A stretch of DNA of 64,000 nucleotides from Scandinavium sp036495715 (GTDB taxonomy: Bacteria > Pseudomonadota > Gammaproteobacteria > Enterobacterales > Enterobacteriaceae): NCBI GenBank assembly GCA_036495715.1, contig DASXML010000075.1:29298-93297 (forward strand). The letters are read 5' to 3'. Below are positions 55,487-63,710 of this stretch, piece by piece. The first letter of the stretch is position 1; each line of letters begins with the position of its first letter. The position numbers and the translations under genes were made by a program. Under the pieces are notes generated by a model that saw only the letters and a list, made by a program, of their open reading frames with translations, searched no databases and was not told the DNA's origin.

Positions 55487-56003
55487 ATTCCCCCTGGCGG
55501 CCCTTGCCGCGGGTATCACCCTGATGCTCGCTGGCTGTGGGCTGACCCAGAGTGTCACGGACGGCACTGTCGCCGTGACCAAATCGATTTTTTATAAGCA
55601 GGTGAAAACCCTGCACCTCGACATTCGTGCCCGTGAGGCGGTCAACCGCAATGCGGGTGGTGTGGCGCTGTCCACCATTGTGCGTGTCTATCAGCTCAAA
55701 GACCGTAAGACCTTTGATAACACCGACTATCCATCATTGTTTAAAGATGACAGCCAGGCCATTAAAGCAGACCTGGTCGCAGAGAAAGATATTCGTCTGC
55801 AGCCGGGAGCCTCGGTGCTGATTGATATGCCGATGGAAGAAGGGGCGCAGTTCGTTGCCGTTGCCGGCATGTTTATGTCGCCGGACCCGGTGAACAACAC
55901 CTGGCGGGTGGTGCTGAGCCGTGACGACCTTGACCCGGATAAGGCCCGCGTTCTTGAGGCCGGGAACAACCGACTGACGCTGAAGGCGCTGAAAGATGAG
56001 TGA
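55461..56003 (+). CDS. tssJ: T6SS outer-membrane lipoprotein TssJ (VasD)
   Basis: A 180-residue lipoprotein: signal segment and lipobox LMLAGC with the acylated Cys at 26. VVRVYQL-like VRVYQLKDRKTFDN and FVAVAGMF strands are typical of TssJ. ATG at 55461 follows AGGGAG; another ATG two codons later is possible. It anchors TssM at the outer membrane. It overlaps tssE by eight bases. Confidence 0.93.
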   Translation: MNMASTAGKFPLAALAAGITLMLAGCGLTQSVTDGTVAVTKSIFYKQVKTLHLDIRAREAVNRNAGGVALSTIVRVYQLKDRKTFDNTDYPSLFKDDSQAIKADLVAEKDIRLQPGASVLIDMPMEEGAQFVAVAGMFMSPDPVNNTWRVVLSRDDLDPDKARVLEAGNNRLTLKALKDE

Positions 56004-56448
56004 TGCCCCACGTCCATCGCTGTATGAAGCGCTCTATAACAATTTCACGGGCGGCCTCGACCTGAATCAGGTCAGCGAGCAGAATCAGGTCATCGTGTCG
56101 GTGCTGGACAATATGCAGCGCATTCTGAACTGCCGCGCCGGCACACTGAAGCATCTGCCGGATTACGGTTTGCCGGATATGACCACCGTCATACAGGGTC
56201 TGCCCGGGACTGAGCATAGTCTGATGGAAACACTCTCCGGCGTGCTGCTGAAGTATGAGCCCCGGCTTAAAAAAATTGACGTGGTGCTACTGGAACAAAC
56301 GACCCCCGGTGAACTGCGTTATGCCATTGATGCTGAGCTGAAAGGCATCGGGCTGGTGCGCTACGGCACGGAGTTTATGCCAGAAGGACGCGTGCTGATC
56401 CGCCATCTCAGGCAGCAAAACTACCTCGATAATCAAATCCGCTTCTGA
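55996..56448 (+). CDS. tssE: T6SS baseplate protein TssE (gp25-like)
   Basis: A 150-residue gp25-like protein. LYEALYNNF at the start, the central LLKYEPRLKKIDVVLL and a short C-terminal strand fit the family. TssE starts sheath polymerisation at the baseplate. It completes the run tssM-A-F-G-J-E. A different frame stays open over and beyond its end (see the gap entry). Confidence 0.94.
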   Translation: MSDAPRPSLYEALYNNFTGGLDLNQVSEQNQVIVSVLDNMQRILNCRAGTLKHLPDYGLPDMTTVIQGLPGTEHSLMETLSGVLLKYEPRLKKIDVVLLEQTTPGELRYAIDAELKGIGLVRYGTEFMPEGRVLIRHLRQQNYLDNQIRF

Positions 56449-56760
56449 GCGCTGGCTCGACTGGCAAGATACCCGTCTGGAAAATCTTCAGGCCGCACTC
56501 AAAAAAGCGGGTAGGGAGTAACCTGACAACCACCATGTGTTTTCGACGAGCGGCGAAAGGGACAGGCAGCGCGTGTCGATGACATGGGTAAGTGATCCCG
56601 GGAATGCACTCGCCATTTAGCCCTCTTTGGGATTCTGAGCCGGCCCGTGTTGTGCGTGTGAGGTGGGCCATTGTCGGGGAAGACCCTGGCGCAAGGTAAA
56701 TCGACCTGACAATGCCCGAAATGCAAAGGCTGCTGCTCCTTTTTATAAAAATAGCTGTCG
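56449..56760 (+). other. Gap after tssE with possible gene remnant
   Basis: About 310 bases without a full gene. In a frame other than tssE, codons from 56392 to 56521 read as a plausible C-terminal peptide (SERWLDWQDTRLENLQAALKK, then AGRE and TAA), but no start codon or ribosome site is present. It may be the tail of a lost gene or chance. The rest shows short palindromes such as TGATCCCGGGA but nothing I can name; a promoter for the next gene may lie near 56740, where the sequence is AT-rich. Confidence 0.35.
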
Positions 56761-57246
56761 ATGGACGAATACAAGATGTCATCAAAATCACGTTTTTTGC
56801 AGAAACTGCAAAGCCAGCAATCTGGCAACACGGCTTCAGAAAATAAAGGGCAGGCCGACATTGCTGAGTTTCGTCGGCGAATGAGTGAGCTTCAGAAACG
56901 GGCCGATGAATGGCTTGCCGGGACAGGGGGCCGGACAGAACACCCGTCTGTTTCGCTGGTTGAACTGTTGACGGGTGGCAGGCCATTTAGTATGCCGGGT
57001 CTGGTTCTCCACTATGACGCCCGGTGCGTGAAGTTTATCCCGATTTTTTTATACGGTCAGGGGGTCACCGGTTGTGTGGACGTGACCCTCTGCGCTGACG
57101 GGAAAAGTGAGCCGCTGTGCCGCCTGTTTATGCGCACTGCTGAGCAGGCTGACTGGACATATACCCTGGCGGGGATGCCGACAGGACGACGGCGAGCGCT
57201 TAATGAAGACGCATTTTTCGAGATAATTGACAGCCTGCTGCCCTGA
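56761..57246 (+). CDS. Uncharacterised T6SS-cluster protein
   Basis: A 161-residue soluble protein. The first 55 residues are polar and helical; the remainder is a compact mixed fold with several Cys residues and the segment LVLHYDARCVKFIPIFLYG. The ATG at 56776 is an alternative start. It lies between tssE and vasL and is therefore likely T6SS-related, perhaps an accessory or regulatory factor found only in this cluster type. No recognisable domain. Confidence 0.5.
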   Translation: MDEYKMSSKSRFLQKLQSQQSGNTASENKGQADIAEFRRRMSELQKRADEWLAGTGGRTEHPSVSLVELLTGGRPFSMPGLVLHYDARCVKFIPIFLYGQGVTGCVDVTLCADGKSEPLCRLFMRTAEQADWTYTLAGMPTGRRRALNEDAFFEIIDSLLP

Positions 57247-57294
57247 CGCAATAGCGGCCCGCATTTTCCCGCCTCCTCTCACGGAATCCTCTGC

Positions 57295-58656
57295 ATGAAT
57301 CAGACAGAACCCCGCCATATCAGAACGGGCGGCGACCCACGCTCACTTCCTGACTTCACCACACTGCGCGATGAAATGCTTAAGCTGGTGCATCCGGCAC
57401 GCCCGGATGTGGACTGGAAAAAAGTTGAAACTCTGTCGTTGTCATTATTTGAACAAAATGGCGCTGAACTCCAGACCGCGGCCTGGTATACGCTGGCCCG
57501 CAGCCATCTGGCGCGAATGAGCGGCATGAACGAAGGACTGACGCTTCTCAGTGCCATGCTTACTCATCAGTGGGCGCAGTGCTGGCCAGCGCAGACCCTT
57601 GCCCGGGCTGAAATCCTCAGCGGTCTGAGCCAGCGCCTGCAGAAGGTCTGTCGCACCTTTACCCTGACACACGATGACCTTCCCGCATTACTGGAAGCCG
57701 AAACGCAGCTGCAGCGGTTGAATGCCATTTTGGAGCGCCATGACCTGAAGCCGGCCTGTCAGATAATGCTCCTGGAACAGCAGGTGCGCAGCGCGCTGAC
57801 CCGGCTGGAGAACAGTGCCCGACCGGATGCATTATCTGTGGCACCGATACCACAGGTCTTTGTCACCCTTACGCCAGAAATCGCCGCGCCTCCCGCTCAG
57901 CCGCTGGTCTATGTGATACCCTCGCCGCCAGAAGCCAGTGTACAGGTGCGTCACGATACGCCATCTGTGCCGAAACGCTGGCCGGCCTTTGTTGCCGGGA
58001 TAGTGTTGACCTGCCTGACGGGCGGTTCCGCACTCGGGATACACCACTGGCAGCACAGAACCGACAGTGTCGCTCGTGATTTAAGCCGTACCCTCGCGCC
58101 ACTACCCGAGGTATTGACGGCAGAGCAGCGGGATGCGGTGCGACAGACCCCGGTCACGCAGGAAGACACGCGCCTTTGGGTTACACGCACATCGACACAA
58201 CTGAAAGTCCTGTCGGCGTTACAGCCAGACTGGAATCTGCAGTATGGAAACCAGCTGCTTATGCAGGCAGAGGCGCTGTGGCCAGGCAATAAGCACGTCA
58301 TGCTGCTCAGGCAGCGCTGGCAGCAGCAACTGATGATGTCGGCGGTACCAGAAATGCGCCTGACGGGCTGGCAGCAGGGCATGGCACAACTCCAGGCGCT
58401 GGCGGATAAGCTCAACGCACTGGACGGGCAGAAGGGTAAATACATGACGGTGAGTGAACTGAAATCGGCTGTTTTTGGCGCGATAAATGATTTTCACAGT
58501 GCGGTACCGGTGGAGGAACAACTTCGGGCGCTGACTGACCCCTCACAATCCGCGGCGCAGAAACTGGCTAGGCAAAAGGACGCGCAACAGCATCTGCAGC
58601 AACTGCTCGCCCGTTACAGCCTCAGCACGACATTGCAGGAAACGCGAACGCCATGA
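57295..58656 (+). CDS. vasL: VasL/TagA-type TssA-like protein
   Basis: A 453-residue protein. The N-terminal ImpA_N domain (about 10-140) is followed by a proline-rich linker, one hydrophobic helix (about 229-250) and a VasL C-terminal domain containing LNALDGQKGKYMTVSELK. In enteroaggregative E. coli the related TagA sits at the membrane opposite the baseplate and stops and holds the extended sheath (established family knowledge). A matching role is likely. It overlaps the following MFS gene by ATGA. A diverged C-terminal copy is present at 60.9 kb. Confidence 0.85.
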   Translation: MNQTEPRHIRTGGDPRSLPDFTTLRDEMLKLVHPARPDVDWKKVETLSLSLFEQNGAELQTAAWYTLARSHLARMSGMNEGLTLLSAMLTHQWAQCWPAQTLARAEILSGLSQRLQKVCRTFTLTHDDLPALLEAETQLQRLNAILERHDLKPACQIMLLEQQVRSALTRLENSARPDALSVAPIPQVFVTLTPEIAAPPAQPLVYVIPSPPEASVQVRHDTPSVPKRWPAFVAGIVLTCLTGGSALGIHHWQHRTDSVARDLSRTLAPLPEVLTAEQRDAVRQTPVTQEDTRLWVTRTSTQLKVLSALQPDWNLQYGNQLLMQAEALWPGNKHVMLLRQRWQQQLMMSAVPEMRLTGWQQGMAQLQALADKLNALDGQKGKYMTVSELKSAVFGAINDFHSAVPVEEQLRALTDPSQSAAQKLARQKDAQQHLQQLLARYSLSTTLQETRTP

Positions 58657-59996
58657 CAAACGCCTCTCCTCACTATGTTTCGCGTCGCTCCATCCTGGTC
58701 GCGGCTCTGTCCACGATTGTTGAGTGGTACGATTTCACGCTCTATCTCTATTTTTCGGCGGTATTGTCCCGGGTGTTCTTTGGTGACAGTGCTCAGGCGA
58801 TGATGCTCACGCTCTCCGTGTTTGCGGTGACGTATTTGCTGCGGCCTGTCGGGGCGATTTTCTTTGCCCGCATCGGAGACCGGTATGGTCGTCGCCGGAT
58901 GTTACTGCTTTCCATGGCCATGATGACCGGCGCGATGCTCCTGACGGCCTTGTTACCCACCTGGCATCAGGCAGGTAGCGTAGCCAGTGTGAGTATTATG
59001 CTGCTGCGCGCCCTGATGACATTCTCGGTTGGCGGTGAGTATAACGGGGTGGTGGCGTATCTGCTGGAGGGGACTCCACCTCAGCATCGCGGACAGATGG
59101 CCTCGCTGGCCTCTGCGGCCAGTGAGGTGGGGGCGCTGTTAGCTGTCGGCATTTCAGCCCTGACGGTCAGCCTGCTCAGTGAGGCCAGCCTGGAAGCGTG
59201 GGGCTGGCGTATTCCCTTTGTGGTCGGGTTTGTGCTTGCCGGGAGTCTGTGGGCCGCCCGTTCAGCGCTGGAAGAATCTCCGGATTTTGAGCTGCATCGC
59301 AGGCCTGGCATACCGCTGTCGTTGCGAACCACATTGTCCCGCTACCGCCTGGCAATAGGGCGGTCGTTTGCGGTCTCTGCGCTGGGGTCAGTGACTTACT
59401 ATATCGGGATAACCTACGTCCCGACATATCTGGTGTCCATGGGCATCTGTTCAGATAAGGATGCACTGGTGTTGTCCACCGTGGCGGCACTGTGTGTGGT
59501 GCTTATCACACCGGTGGTCGGGTATCTTTCAGACCGGGTCGGGCGAAAACCCGTGCTGGCATGCTGTGCACTCGTTGCTGTTGCACTCCCGGTCATTCTC
59601 TTCCCACTGATGGCCGGAGGCGCATATGCAGAGAGTCTGGTCGGGGCGGTGCTTTTAGCCTGTCTGGCCGGCAGTGTCAGCGCGGTGGGCGCATCAGCGA
59701 CCGCAGAGCAGTTTCCGGTGGAAGGGCGACTGACGGGACTGGCGCTGGGTACGACCGCGGCCACGGCCATATTTGGCGGCCTGGCCCCCTGGATTGCACA
59801 GCGTGTGATAACGTCGACCGGGAACCCGATCGTGCCGGGGCTGATAATTGCGCTGGTTGCCCTGGCCGTACTGCCGGTATTTCTCCGGATGCCTGAGACC
59901 GCACCAAAAAAGGAACGACGGATTGCCTGGTCTCCCGGTCTGCCGGCAGTGGTGGTTAGTTCTCCTGTACGTCAGCAGGGATTACGACAGGCGTAG
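58653..59996 (+). CDS. MFS transporter, metabolite:H+ symporter (MHS) type
   Basis: A 447-residue protein with twelve predicted helices. Between helices 2 and 3 it has the MFS loop GDRYGRRRMLLLSM, and the early EWYDFTLYLYFSAV is typical of MHS carriers of osmolytes or organic acids (ProP, ShiA, KgtP type). The matching second-half loop is SDRVGRKPVLACC. The substrate cannot be told from sequence. The start overlaps vasL by ATGA, so it is translated with T6SS genes, which is unusual for a small-solute transporter. Confidence 0.87.
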   Translation: MTNASPHYVSRRSILVAALSTIVEWYDFTLYLYFSAVLSRVFFGDSAQAMMLTLSVFAVTYLLRPVGAIFFARIGDRYGRRRMLLLSMAMMTGAMLLTALLPTWHQAGSVASVSIMLLRALMTFSVGGEYNGVVAYLLEGTPPQHRGQMASLASAASEVGALLAVGISALTVSLLSEASLEAWGWRIPFVVGFVLAGSLWAARSALEESPDFELHRRPGIPLSLRTTLSRYRLAIGRSFAVSALGSVTYYIGITYVPTYLVSMGICSDKDALVLSTVAALCVVLITPVVGYLSDRVGRKPVLACCALVAVALPVILFPLMAGGAYAESLVGAVLLACLAGSVSAVGASATAEQFPVEGRLTGLALGTTAATAIFGGLAPWIAQRVITSTGNPIVPGLIIALVALAVLPVFLRMPETAPKKERRIAWSPGLPAVVVSSPVRQQGLRQA

Positions 59997-60062
59997 CAGT
60001 ATTTCACTCACGGGTATTTACAGGTAATCGTGTTTCTTAAGGAGAAACGGAGGTTAAAACTG

Positions 60063-60857
60063 ATGGCGAATAATACACCGAATGTTCGTAACCATAATTC
60101 CCTCTGGACGATAAAAGAAATTGAGTTTATTGAAGAAAATTACAGCAATATCCCGGCGAAGGAAATTGCGGAGATCCTGGGCAGGAACATCAATGCTGTA
60201 AGAGCGATGGCCCTGAAAGTGGGGGCCGCGCGTTGGGTGATCACGCCATGGACAGAACAGGAAATTGCTGTTGTGAAAGCTTATTATAATCGTGGGGCAG
60301 GCCTTCAGCAGGTGCAGGAGCGCCTGCCGCATCGTGACCGGGATTCTATCAGAAAGCAGGCGGCTAAGGCCGGGGTGACCCGACAGGATGTATGGCCTGC
60401 TGAAGCGGTACGGTTTTTAAAAGAGCATTATGGCAAAAGGCCGATACAGGAAATTGCTGATATTCTCAACAAAACACACGGAGCGGTGAAGAACAAAGCG
60501 AATATCCTGAAACTGGCGAAGACGCGAAGACGCGAATGGACCCGCAAAGAAGAAGCTGTTTTGCGGAGCCATTTCTCAGAAACAAATAATCTTGATGAAA
60601 TTCATGCATTACTTCCGCATCGTTCCAGGCAGGCGATTTCGGCGCACGCGACTATCATGGGACTGAGAAGGAAGCAGTCCTGGAGTCCTGCTGAAATCCG
60701 TATTATGCAGCAATTTTATCCCCTGATAGGGAAGCGAGTCGCGGAGAAATTGCCGGGCAGGACGATAACTGCGATCCGCTCCCGGGCTGAGAAACTGGGA
60801 TTGCGGCGATATCCAAAAAAAGATGGCGGTAAATCCGTGCAGGACATACAGAACTGA
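60063..60857 (+). CDS. Five tandem Myb/SANT-like helix-turn-helix repeats
   Basis: A 264-residue protein made almost entirely of five repeats. Each starts with W (positions 15, 63, 111, 159, 207, exactly 48 apart), followed by T/S/P, an acidic helix, an I/L-x-E-I/V-A-like middle and an R/N-x-AI/V-R/K third helix ending in LGL or VG. This resembles Myb/SANT or GcrA-type DNA-binding units. The chain is basic and has no other domain, so it probably wraps along DNA as a regulator or nucleoid-type protein. ATG at 60063 follows GGAGGT. The gene follows the T6SS in the same direction; control of the cluster is a guess. Confidence 0.75.
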   Translation: MANNTPNVRNHNSLWTIKEIEFIEENYSNIPAKEIAEILGRNINAVRAMALKVGAARWVITPWTEQEIAVVKAYYNRGAGLQQVQERLPHRDRDSIRKQAAKAGVTRQDVWPAEAVRFLKEHYGKRPIQEIADILNKTHGAVKNKANILKLAKTRRREWTRKEEAVLRSHFSETNNLDEIHALLPHRSRQAISAHATIMGLRRKQSWSPAEIRIMQQFYPLIGKRVAEKLPGRTITAIRSRAEKLGLRRYPKKDGGKSVQDIQN

Positions 60858-60893
60858 ATCACTTCACTGGCTGATTTTATTCTAAAACAATTA

Positions 60894-61211
60894 ATGACAT
60901 GCCATGTGGATATGGTGCAGCTCCGGGCTTTGTCGGCGCAGCTGGATGCGCTGGACAGGCAGAAAGGCAAGTACATGACCGACAGCGAACTGAAGACGAT
61001 CGTCTGGCGTATCACCAGCACGTTCGCCAGCGCGGTCCCGGTAGAGGAGCAGTTGCGACAGCTGGTACCTGCTGCAGGAGATACAAATGTGCCTCAGGTG
61101 AACATTGAGCAGGCGGCACGTCATCTGGACTTGCTGCTCCATGTGCTTGAGCAACTGCCGGTACAGAAGGCGGGAAAATCGGCTGGAAAATTAGTACGCA
61201 CAACGCAATGA
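60894..61211 (+). pseudogene. VasL C-terminal fragment (remnant of a second vasL)
   Basis: The 105-residue frame aligns over its first 60 residues with the end of the complete VasL: VQLRALSAQLDALDRQKGKYM against AQLQALADKLNALDGQKGKYM, then SAVPVEEQLR in both. The DNA is well diverged, so this is not a recent duplication. The N-terminal ImpA domain and membrane helix are missing and the start has no good ribosome site. It is best read as the stump of a vasL from a related T6SS cluster, possibly left by recombination that brought in the genes between. Confidence 0.65.
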
Positions 61212-61234
61212 AAACAGAAGTGTGATGCGTCTTA

Positions 61235-61278
61235 ACACTACAGAATATGGGAAATATTTAACCTGTGGTCTGTAGTGT
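61235..61278. repeat. Nine-base inverted repeat upstream of lprI-like gene
   Basis: ACACTACAG (61235-61243) and CTGTAGTGT (61270-61278) are exact complements with a 26-base AT-rich spacer. It could be an operator or the stem of a leader RNA for the next gene, which starts 58 bases downstream. Confidence 0.4.
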
Positions 61279-61285
61279 GAGCTAA

Positions 61286-61311
61286 AAGCGCCTGAGAAGC
61301 AGGTGCTTGTT
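61286..61311 (+). terminator. Weak terminator-like hairpin
   Basis: AAGCGCCT pairs with AGGTGCTT (one G-U pair) around a GAGAAGC loop, followed by GTTTAAAT. It may end transcription coming from the T6SS side, or attenuate the next gene. The T-tract is short. Confidence 0.4.
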
Positions 61312-61336
61312 TAAATCATAAATGAAAGGAAACAAA

Positions 61337-62158
61337 ATGAAGTTGGTTAAATTTACTCCCGCAGTGTTGGCCCTTATTTTTTCTGTTAATGTTCACGCGG
61401 GGTTATTCAGTTCATCTGATGATTTTAAATGTGGGCGTGATGATGCTGTTAAGGCCCTTCAGCAGTATGTTAAAGATAATACATCGGCTATGATTCAGAG
61501 CGATTCGCTAAAAAAAGCATCGATACTATTGAACAAGCCTGCAGATGTGTATATGGGAAAATTAGATTCATTGTCTGTGAATATTAAAAATGTCTCGACA
61601 ACGGGTAACACCAGCGTATCTGAAATTAGCTGTGAAGCTCAAGTGGACGTTCCTTTACCGACAGAAGCCCTGGATGTGATTCATGCCATGCCTGAGAAAA
61701 TGTCGGACCTGCACTTCAGAAATGCGAAGTTTTATAACGGTGCGGTTGTATGGAAAAACTATACATATACACTGAAACTGGCAGACAATAAAAAAGATAT
61801 CTCCGTCGTGGATAGCATGAATAATTCAGCATCAGCTGCACTGTATGGTGCTGTTGTGTTAGCAGTAAACAAGAATGAAATCATCAAGGCCAATGCTCAG
61901 GATAAAGTCGCTGTAGCAAAGAATGACTATCTGGTCGCGGACGCTGATTTAAATGCAACATGGAAAGTGATGCCTGCATCAGCCCGTAATTCACTTAAAT
62001 CGGCACAGCTTGCCTGGGTGAAGAGCAAAGCAGCTGCATGCGGAAAAATCAGTGATGCGGATCTGGCAACCACATCTGCAGAAACCAGTATTCAGATTTA
62101 TAATTGTCAGACTAAAATGACAAATGAGAGAAATGCGTTTCTTGGTGGTGATAATTAA
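61337..62158 (+). CDS. Exported LprI-domain protein (lysozyme-inhibitor-like)
   Basis: A 273-residue protein with a signal peptide (about 1-21, cut near VHAG). The mature N-terminal region (FKCGRDDAVKALQQYV) is a separate domain, and the last 75 residues match the LprI/DUF1311 pattern: LNATWKVMPASARNSLKSAQ, then AWVKSKAAACG and late Cys. LprI proteins of mycobacteria inhibit lysozyme; others are poorly known. Next to a T6SS with wall-cutting effectors, a protective periplasmic role is attractive but unproven. ATG at 61337 follows AAAGGAAAC. Confidence 0.72.
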   Translation: MKLVKFTPAVLALIFSVNVHAGLFSSSDDFKCGRDDAVKALQQYVKDNTSAMIQSDSLKKASILLNKPADVYMGKLDSLSVNIKNVSTTGNTSVSEISCEAQVDVPLPTEALDVIHAMPEKMSDLHFRNAKFYNGAVVWKNYTYTLKLADNKKDISVVDSMNNSASAALYGAVVLAVNKNEIIKANAQDKVAVAKNDYLVADADLNATWKVMPASARNSLKSAQLAWVKSKAAACGKISDADLATTSAETSIQIYNCQTKMTNERNAFLGGDN

Positions 62159-62325
62159 TAAGTAAGCAAAGGGAAGTGGGTGAACGGCTACCATGGACTA
62201 AAGATTGACAGGGCTGCGTCGCCTGCTTTCCACTTTCTAAAAGATACTTATTTTGAATGTCTCATGTATTTACTGGCTGGGCTGTCCAGTATACTGAGGT
62301 GCTGGAGTTGTTGTGTTCTGTTGAT

Positions 62326-62390
62326 ATGGACAGGGACTACCTCTCGTCAGTCCTTGCGGGATACAGGGGGGGCGTAATCTTTCCCTGCGG
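62326..62390 (+). mobile_element. H-repeat (ISAs1 family) right-end remnant
   Basis: The short frame MDRDYLSSVLAG and the following AATCTTTCCCTGC duplicate the transposase C-terminus and terminal repeat of the larger H-repeat remnant at 63.3-63.7 kb (MDRSYLASVLAG; AATCTTTCCCTGC). Only the last 65 bases of the element survive. It lies in the 365-base gap between the lprI-like gene and the next small gene; I see no gene in the rest of that gap. Confidence 0.7.
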
Positions 62391-62523
62391 GTTGCCCTGA
62401 ATGGTGGGAAAGCAACAATCGCTTCGATTTTTATCTAAAAAAAAACAGATCAGCAGGAGATGCAAAAAATTTTTCTTGTCAAAATCGGGGCTAATTTTAA
62501 CGTCGCTTTTTTTGGGAATTAAT

Positions 62524-62808
62524 ATGAAGAAACTTATCTTAAGTGGGTTGATTGCGTTTGCTTCAATCCCCAGTATTTCTATTGCTGGTGATATGTCCAT
62601 ACCATGGGCCACTAATAGTGGTGTAACCGAAAACACTCATATTTCTGCTCTCGGCGAGGATATGAATGCCTCGCACCAAGAGGTCACGATGACCCAAGAG
62701 GGGGTATGGGCAAAAAATAGCGGGAGCATTCGGGGAGATGAAGAATCGCTTCTGAGTAATAAGGAGCGTGTCGCTGCTGATCCTGCTCTGATGCCTCATC
62801 AAGGGTAA
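62524..62808 (+). CDS. Small secreted protein of unknown function
   Basis: A 94-residue protein with a signal peptide (about 1-21, cut near SIAG). The mature part contains two similar short units, IPWATNSGV and VWAKNSGSI. No Cys, no membrane helix, no known family. The ATG follows TTGGGAATTA. It and the regulator gene downstream are bracketed by H-repeat remnants. Confidence 0.5.
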   Translation: MKKLILSGLIAFASIPSISIAGDMSIPWATNSGVTENTHISALGEDMNASHQEVTMTQEGVWAKNSGSIRGDEESLLSNKERVAADPALMPHQG

Positions 62809-62868
62809 CTTCACAGCACATTACTTAAACCTCGTTCCAGCGGGGAATTTGCTTTTGTGGCAGGAATA

Positions 62869-63228
62869 ATGATAGTACCAAACACTGTTAACCTGGATAT
62901 TGCAGCTGCCGTTGTTCGCGATATCATCGTGTGGATTGAAGATGATCTTTCAAAGCCAATGTCGATCAAGTCAGTCGCAGCCAAAGCCGGTTATTCACCT
63001 TGGCATTTCCAGCGCATATTCAGTATCCATGTAGGAATATCGATCGCTCGTTATATCCGGACACTTAGGGTTGAGTACGCCGCAGAGATGTTAAAAGCAA
63101 TTGATACACCAGTCGCGGACATTTGCAATTCAGTTGGATTCGAAGATTCGTCGGTTTTTGGTCGGGCGTTTCGCCTTCGTTATGGCATGACGCCTAGTGA
63201 GTATCGTGAACTTACATATGCGTCATGA
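62869..63228 (+). CDS. Short AraC-family regulator (MarA/SoxS/RamA size)
   Basis: A 119-residue protein consisting only of the two helix-turn-helix units of AraC regulators. First: MSIKSVAAKAGYSPWHFQRIF. Second: PVADICNSVGFEDSSVFGRAF, followed by GMTPSEYR. No ligand domain is present, as in MarA, SoxS, RamA and TetD, which act as monomers and are controlled by their own abundance. ATG at 62869 follows GCAGGA; a GTG at 62857 is possible. Targets are unknown; location on mobile-looking DNA suggests acquisition. Confidence 0.85.
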   Translation: MIVPNTVNLDIAAAVVRDIIVWIEDDLSKPMSIKSVAAKAGYSPWHFQRIFSIHVGISIARYIRTLRVEYAAEMLKAIDTPVADICNSVGFEDSSVFGRAFRLRYGMTPSEYRELTYAS

Positions 63229-63296
63229 ACATTGCAGAATGATTTATTCATGCAGTAGCATGGAAACACTTTATACTGTAGTGATGTGATGGGCAC

Positions 63297-63710
63297 CCAG
63301 GTAGGGAAAGATTTGCCTGGAAGGATTTAAGGAAAATAGGTATGGCAGTATCTTTTCGGTCAGAAATGAACGATGAGAAGAAAGAACCAGAAATGCAAGT
63401 GCGTTATTACATAAGCTCGTCAGATATATCGGCAGAGAAGTTTGCATCAGCAATGCGAGGTCACTGGTCGATAGAGAATAAACTGCACTGGCGATTAGAT
63501 GTGGCGATGAATGAAGATGATTGTCGTATAAGAAGAGGTGATGCTGCTGAATTGTTTTCGGGGATAAGGCATATCGCGATAAATATATTGTCAGCAAATA
63601 AAGAATTCAAAGCAGGACTGCGCAGAAAGATGCGCCGGGCGGGGATGGACAGGAGCTACCTCGCGTCAGTCCTTGCGGGCTGCGGGGTTTCGTAATCTTT
63701 CCCTGCCTGA
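63297..63710 (+). mobile_element. Internally deleted H-repeat element (ISAs1 family)
   Basis: Ends are related inverted repeats: CCAGGTAGGGAAAGATT (63297-63313) and, on the other strand, TCAGGCAGGGAAAGATT (63710-63694), 15 of 17 matching. The interior keeps only the 3' third of the transposase gene, ending exactly at the right repeat. Full H-repeats are about 1.2-1.3 kb (family knowledge), so roughly two thirds is missing. H-repeats are commonly found near rhs and T6SS loci. Confidence 0.75.
63342..63695 (+). pseudogene. H-repeat transposase (YhhI/YdcC-like), C-terminal fragment
   Basis: The 117 residues correspond to the end of the roughly 378-residue H-repeat-associated transposase: MQVRYYISSSDISAEKFASA, HWSIENKLHWRLDV, MNEDDCRIRRGDAAELFSG and SYLASVLAGCG. 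The final DDE-family glutamate region is present but the N-terminal two thirds, with the other catalytic residues, is missing. The frame is open a little further upstream (WKDLRKIG, also transposase-like), showing truncation and not an alternative gene. Confidence 0.85.

Noticed and set aside
62180..62377. 65-codon frame across the first H-repeat remnant
   Set aside because: It runs through non-coding and transposon-derived sequence with no supported start.
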